NCBI GenBank assembly: GCA_903911985.1 | Contig: CAIWFP010000147.1 | Location: forward strand, 1 to 8,570 | Length of the DNA: 8,570 bases | Source of the DNA: an uncultured Sphingomonadales bacterium | Lineage (GTDB): Bacteria > Pseudomonadota > Alphaproteobacteria > Sphingomonadales > Sphingomonadaceae | Direction of reading: 5' to 3' | Shown: positions 6,705 through 8,570 of the stretch, one piece after another | Layout of the letters: every line of letters starts with the position of its first letter | How positions within the stretch are numbered: the first letter of the stretch is position 1 | Notes under the pieces: model-generated | Databases searched by the model: none | Told to the model about the DNA's origin: nothing | What the model saw: only the letters and a program-made list of their open reading frames with translations | Program-made: the position numbers and the translations under genes

Positions 6705-6743
6705 AACCACCGCCCACCCCCCGCTTTCGCCAGCGCGGTGGTT
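6705..6743 (+). terminator. 9-bp stem-loop downstream of the HPP gene
   Basis: AACCACCGC (6705-6713) pairs perfectly with GCGGTGGTT (6735-6743) across a 21-base loop that itself can form a 4-bp stem. It lies between the HPP stop and the next promoter candidate and may act as a transcription or mRNA 3'-end barrier. No T-tract follows, so it is not a classic intrinsic terminator. Confidence 0.3.
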
Positions 6744-6771
6744 GACCCGCTTCAGGCCTGTGCCGTAAAGA
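6742..6771 (+). promoter_or_regulatory. Candidate sigma-70 promoter for the lipoprotein gene
   Basis: TTGACC (6742-6747) and TAAAGA (6766-6771) are separated by 18 bp and would start transcription about 55 nt ahead of the ATG at 6834. Both hexamers are fair matches to housekeeping promoters. The -35 overlaps the right arm of the preceding stem-loop. Confidence 0.4.
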
Positions 6772-6784
6772 CGCGCCACGGGAT

Positions 6785-6822
6785 GCCCCACATATTTTTT
6801 AGGCCCCACATGGTTTTTAGGC
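6785..6822 (+). repeat. 18-bp tandem direct repeat in the lipoprotein leader
   Basis: GCCCCACATATTTTTTAG (6785-6802) is followed by GCCCCACATGGTTTTTAG (6803-6820) and then GC. The two units match at 16 of 18 positions. They end just before the GGAG ribosome-binding site of the lipoprotein gene, so they lie in its expected 5' leader. They may be a slippage product or a double binding site. Confidence 0.7.
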
Positions 6823-6833
6823 GCGGAGCACAT

Positions 6834-7916
6834 ATGCGAGCGGCAAATCTTTTCGGCACGATTACTCTGGGTGTGGCCATTCTGGCCCTGTCCGGCTGCG
6901 GCCTGCACAAGGGGGCCTGCGGCTCTGACAAGGCCAAAACGCTGGTCACCAAGGCGATTGGCGACGAGGTGGACAAGGCGGTGCCGACCAAGATCCAGTC
7001 GGAGACGCCCGCCCCGCCCCAGCCGGTGGCCATTAAACCGCTTTCGGTAAATGCCGACCCCAATGCCCCTGCCCCGGATGTGACGCCTGCGGTTGTGCCG
7101 CCGCCGCCGCCCGCGCCGCCTGTCGCGCATAGCGCCATCCGCCGGCTGATCGATGGCATTGTCGTCACCATCGACGATATCCGCACCAATGGCTCGGTCG
7201 GTGGCAAGACGGCCTGCTCCGCCTCGGTGTCCCTGCGCTTTCCGGTGGCCGTGCTGAACGCCGCCGATGCCGAACGCCGCACCGCCAACCAAAGCAGCTT
7301 GAGCGAGCTGGCCGACGCTGGCCAGATCGACGCCCATGGTGATACCTATGTCGCGCAGGTGAATTATAACGTTCAGGAAACTGACGATAAATCGAAGCTT
7401 TTCACCGAGGTGGAGAAGTTCAACAAGCTCTATGACTTCGCCGCCGAAGTGGTGACCGCCAACCTCATCCGCCCCCTGGTTGATACCGCCCAGGCTGCCA
7501 ACCGCACCACGCAGGCCGCCGCCACCGCCGCGCAGACCGAGCTGAAGGCCGCCAACCTCAACGCCGCCAAGACAAATCTGCAACTGGCGGTGCAAACCAT
7601 CAACGCCGTGTGGCAATCGATCGACCCGCCGGTGAAGCAGCGGCTGCTGCCCCTGCAAAAGGCATGGTGGAAGCAGGCTGTCGCGCAGTGCAAGGTCGAT
7701 GCCGCCGGCACCTCAACCGATCCGATGGTGGTTGCGGCAAACGAGGCCGAATGTCAGGCCAAGGCCAATCAACAGCGCGCCAGCTGGCTCGGCCAGTTCC
7801 GCGGGGCCGGTGGACAGGGCGAGGCCCAAAACGCGCCGGGTCAGGGCGCACAGGGCCAGGGCGCACTGGGCCAGTCGGGTGGTCAATCCGGGGGTCAACC
7901 TATCCCGGGGTTCTGA
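6834..7916 (+). CDS. Lipoprotein with C-terminal LprI/DUF1311-like domain
   Basis: A 360-residue predicted outer-membrane lipoprotein. The signal peptide runs to the lipobox ALSGC with lipidated C22; residue +2 is Gly, so there is no inner-membrane retention signal. A proline-rich linker (58-97) leads to a beta-rich segment (about 100-195; DGIVVTIDDIRT, KTACSASVSLRFP, VAQVNYNVQETDD). An alanine-rich helical stretch follows (205-260). The segment 271-320 (QKAWWKQAVAQC...EAECQAKANQQRASWL) has the W, paired C286/C307 and Q-R pattern of the LprI/DUF1311 family, some members of which inhibit lysozyme. The tail (324-360) is Gly/Gln-rich with GQG and SGGQ repeats. ATG at 6834 is chosen because GGAG lies 5 nt upstream and the lipoprotein signal starts there; an in-frame ATG at 6810 is less likely. 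A protective envelope role is inference from the family. Confidence 0.82.
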   Translation: MRAANLFGTITLGVAILALSGCGLHKGACGSDKAKTLVTKAIGDEVDKAVPTKIQSETPAPPQPVAIKPLSVNADPNAPAPDVTPAVVPPPPPAPPVAHSAIRRLIDGIVVTIDDIRTNGSVGGKTACSASVSLRFPVAVLNAADAERRTANQSSLSELADAGQIDAHGDTYVAQVNYNVQETDDKSKLFTEVEKFNKLYDFAAEVVTANLIRPLVDTAQAANRTTQAAATAAQTELKAANLNAAKTNLQLAVQTINAVWQSIDPPVKQRLLPLQKAWWKQAVAQCKVDAAGTSTDPMVVAANEAECQAKANQQRASWLGQFRGAGGQGEAQNAPGQGAQGQGALGQSGGQSGGQPIPGF

Positions 7917-7938
7917 TCCGGCCCTGCGGCGCAGCACA

Positions 7939-8464
7939 TCAAGGGGGCGCATCAGTGGGCAGATCGCGGATCACCTCGCCGGGCACCTGCGGCTCATCGC
8001 CCTCCACCGGCGCATCGTCCACGCTTTGCACCTTGCGGACAATGCGCAAGGCCATGCCGGGAATGTGCTCCGGCAGCCCGCCGCTTACCCCTTGCGAAAA
8101 CCAGCCTGAGCTTTTCGGCGAGGTTTTCATCGGAACGCTTTGTTCAAACGCGGTAAATTTCGCGCAGTCCGGCAGGGCGGAGCCATCGTCCGGGCAGGCA
8201 TAGGCCTCCACCCAGAGCGACACATTGGTGATCACCCGGTTGGTGCCTTATAGACCCGCATGGGCAGAGCCAGACTGAAGCGTCCATCGGCGATCCGCCC
8301 GGTGGCACCGTCCGTCTCGATGGCGAGCCCCCCCGGCACGAAATGACCCGCGTCCAGCATCATCCGCGTCACCGGCACCGCCGTCACCCCCAGCGCCAGA
8401 CACCCCAGCCAGCGCAGCGGATGCCACGCCAGCAGGCCGCCCAGCTCTGCCTTTTCTTGGCCCG
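7939..8464 (-). pseudogene. Frameshifted, 5'-truncated gene for an unrecognised single-pass envelope protein
   Basis: Two minus-strand frames make up one protein. The upstream part (about 8464 to 8232) reads EKAELGGLLAWHPLRWLGCLALGVTAVPVT with one membrane segment, then ETDGATGRIADGRFSLALPMRVYKAPTG and a TGA at 8234-8232. The downstream part, in another frame (from about 8247 to 7939), continues TNRVITNVSLWVEAYACPDDGS to ...IRDLPTDAPP and TGA. Joining them with a 1-base frame change near 8240 gives one continuous protein of about 170 residues with a membrane anchor and an extracytoplasmic domain containing two cysteines. No start codon with a ribosome-binding site precedes the first part; the sequence there changes into a sugar transferase fragment. 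I do not recognise the family. Its stop is 22 bp from the convergent lipoprotein stop. A sequencing error could explain the frameshift but not the missing start. Confidence 0.55.
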
Positions 8465-8570
8465 ATATCCTCGACGCTGCTGCCGGAAGAACACCGGTCC
8501 CGGACTATCCATCTTGATAGCCAGCGCCGAAACACACATAAAAATCATGAAAATCGGAGAAATAATAATA
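8465..8570 (-). pseudogene. Fragment of a second bacterial sugar transferase (WcaJ-like), cut by window edge and junction
   Basis: In the minus frame starting at 8569 the sequence reads IIISPIFMIF, then ALAIKMDSPGPVFFRQQRRGY. This is the start of the catalytic domain of polyprenyl glycosylphosphotransferases: a re-entrant helix, then K-x-DSPGPVFFRQ-x-R-x-G. After Tyr (codon 8467-8465) the family continuation is absent and the sequence shifts to the neighbouring broken gene. It is not a copy of the transferase at 2635-3957, which reads KLDSRGPAFFCQIRVGLYG at this motif. Bases 8521-8570 are strikingly AT-rich compared with the rest of the window. The N-terminal part would lie outside the window. 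Confidence 0.6.

Noticed and set aside
6477..6833. Upstream extension of the lipoprotein frame back into the HPP gene
   Set aside because: The extension would overlap HPP out of frame and bury the signal peptide; the ATG at 6834 has a good ribosome-binding site and immediately precedes the lipoprotein signal.
6483..7658. Minus-strand open frame of 391 codons opposite the lipoprotein gene
   Set aside because: Gly/Arg/His-rich shadow; the plus strand has a lipobox signal, ribosome-binding site and a family-like C-terminal domain.
7917..7938. Bidirectional terminator between the convergent lipoprotein and hypothetical genes
   Set aside because: Only a 5-bp CTGCG/CGCAG stem without T-runs is present in the 22-bp gap, too weak to call.
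8248..8535. Minus-strand open frame of 95 codons at the right edge
   Set aside because: Its translation is Gly/Arg/Asp-rich without motifs, while the two other minus frames in the same stretch encode recognisable protein (DSPGPVFFRQ fragment, and the membrane-anchored hypothetical).

Overview
The window is GC-rich, with strongly G/C-biased third codon positions. Gene content points to an alphaproteobacterium, most likely a sphingomonad (Novosphingobium/Sphingomonas-like). The reasons are an XrtA/PEP-CTERM exopolysaccharide-regulation cluster (sugar transferase, PrsK, PrsR), an MsrPQ periplasmic methionine sulfoxide reductase pair, an HPP-family membrane protein and an LprI-like lipoprotein. 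The organism call is inference from gene style, not from a marker gene.

Left half, minus strand, read from 3957 down to 117: a polyprenyl-phosphate sugar-1-phosphate transferase of the PEP-CTERM type, then PrsK, then PrsR. Each junction is a 4-base GTGA stop/start overlap, so the three look translationally coupled. PrsK senses and phosphorylates, PrsR is the sigma-54 activator, and the transferase starts exopolysaccharide repeat-unit assembly. Two features suggest a damaged or divergent circuit. PrsK lacks the long N-terminal membrane region usual in the family. PrsR stops exactly where its Fis-type DNA-binding helices should begin, at what looks like the end of an IS3-like insertion sequence (bases 1-119). 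The 158-bp leader of the cluster carries two same-orientation copies of TGTA-N7-CCGACA spaced 80 bp apart, which I propose are PrsR (PEP-CTERM-box) sites.

Middle, minus strand (4116-5758): msrP (Tat-exported molybdopterin catalytic subunit) and msrQ (heme-binding membrane partner), a two-gene repair system for oxidised methionine in periplasmic proteins. A 213-bp divergent intergenic region separates them from the plus-strand genes.

Right part, plus strand: an HPP-family membrane protein (5972-6673) carrying a 12-bp, in-frame triple repeat (AHYV x3), then a 160-bp spacer with two hairpins, a candidate promoter and an 18-bp tandem repeat, then a 360-residue lipoprotein (6834-7916) with a C-terminal LprI/DUF1311-like domain. 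Convergent to it at the right edge is a broken minus-strand gene (7939 to about 8464). It is frameshifted near 8240 and joined at its 5' side to a fragment of a different, AT-rich sugar transferase (8465-8570). Both window edges therefore look like rearrangement or repeat boundaries. No tRNA, rRNA, CRISPR array or complete mobile element was seen, and no gene-free stretch exceeds 300 bases.
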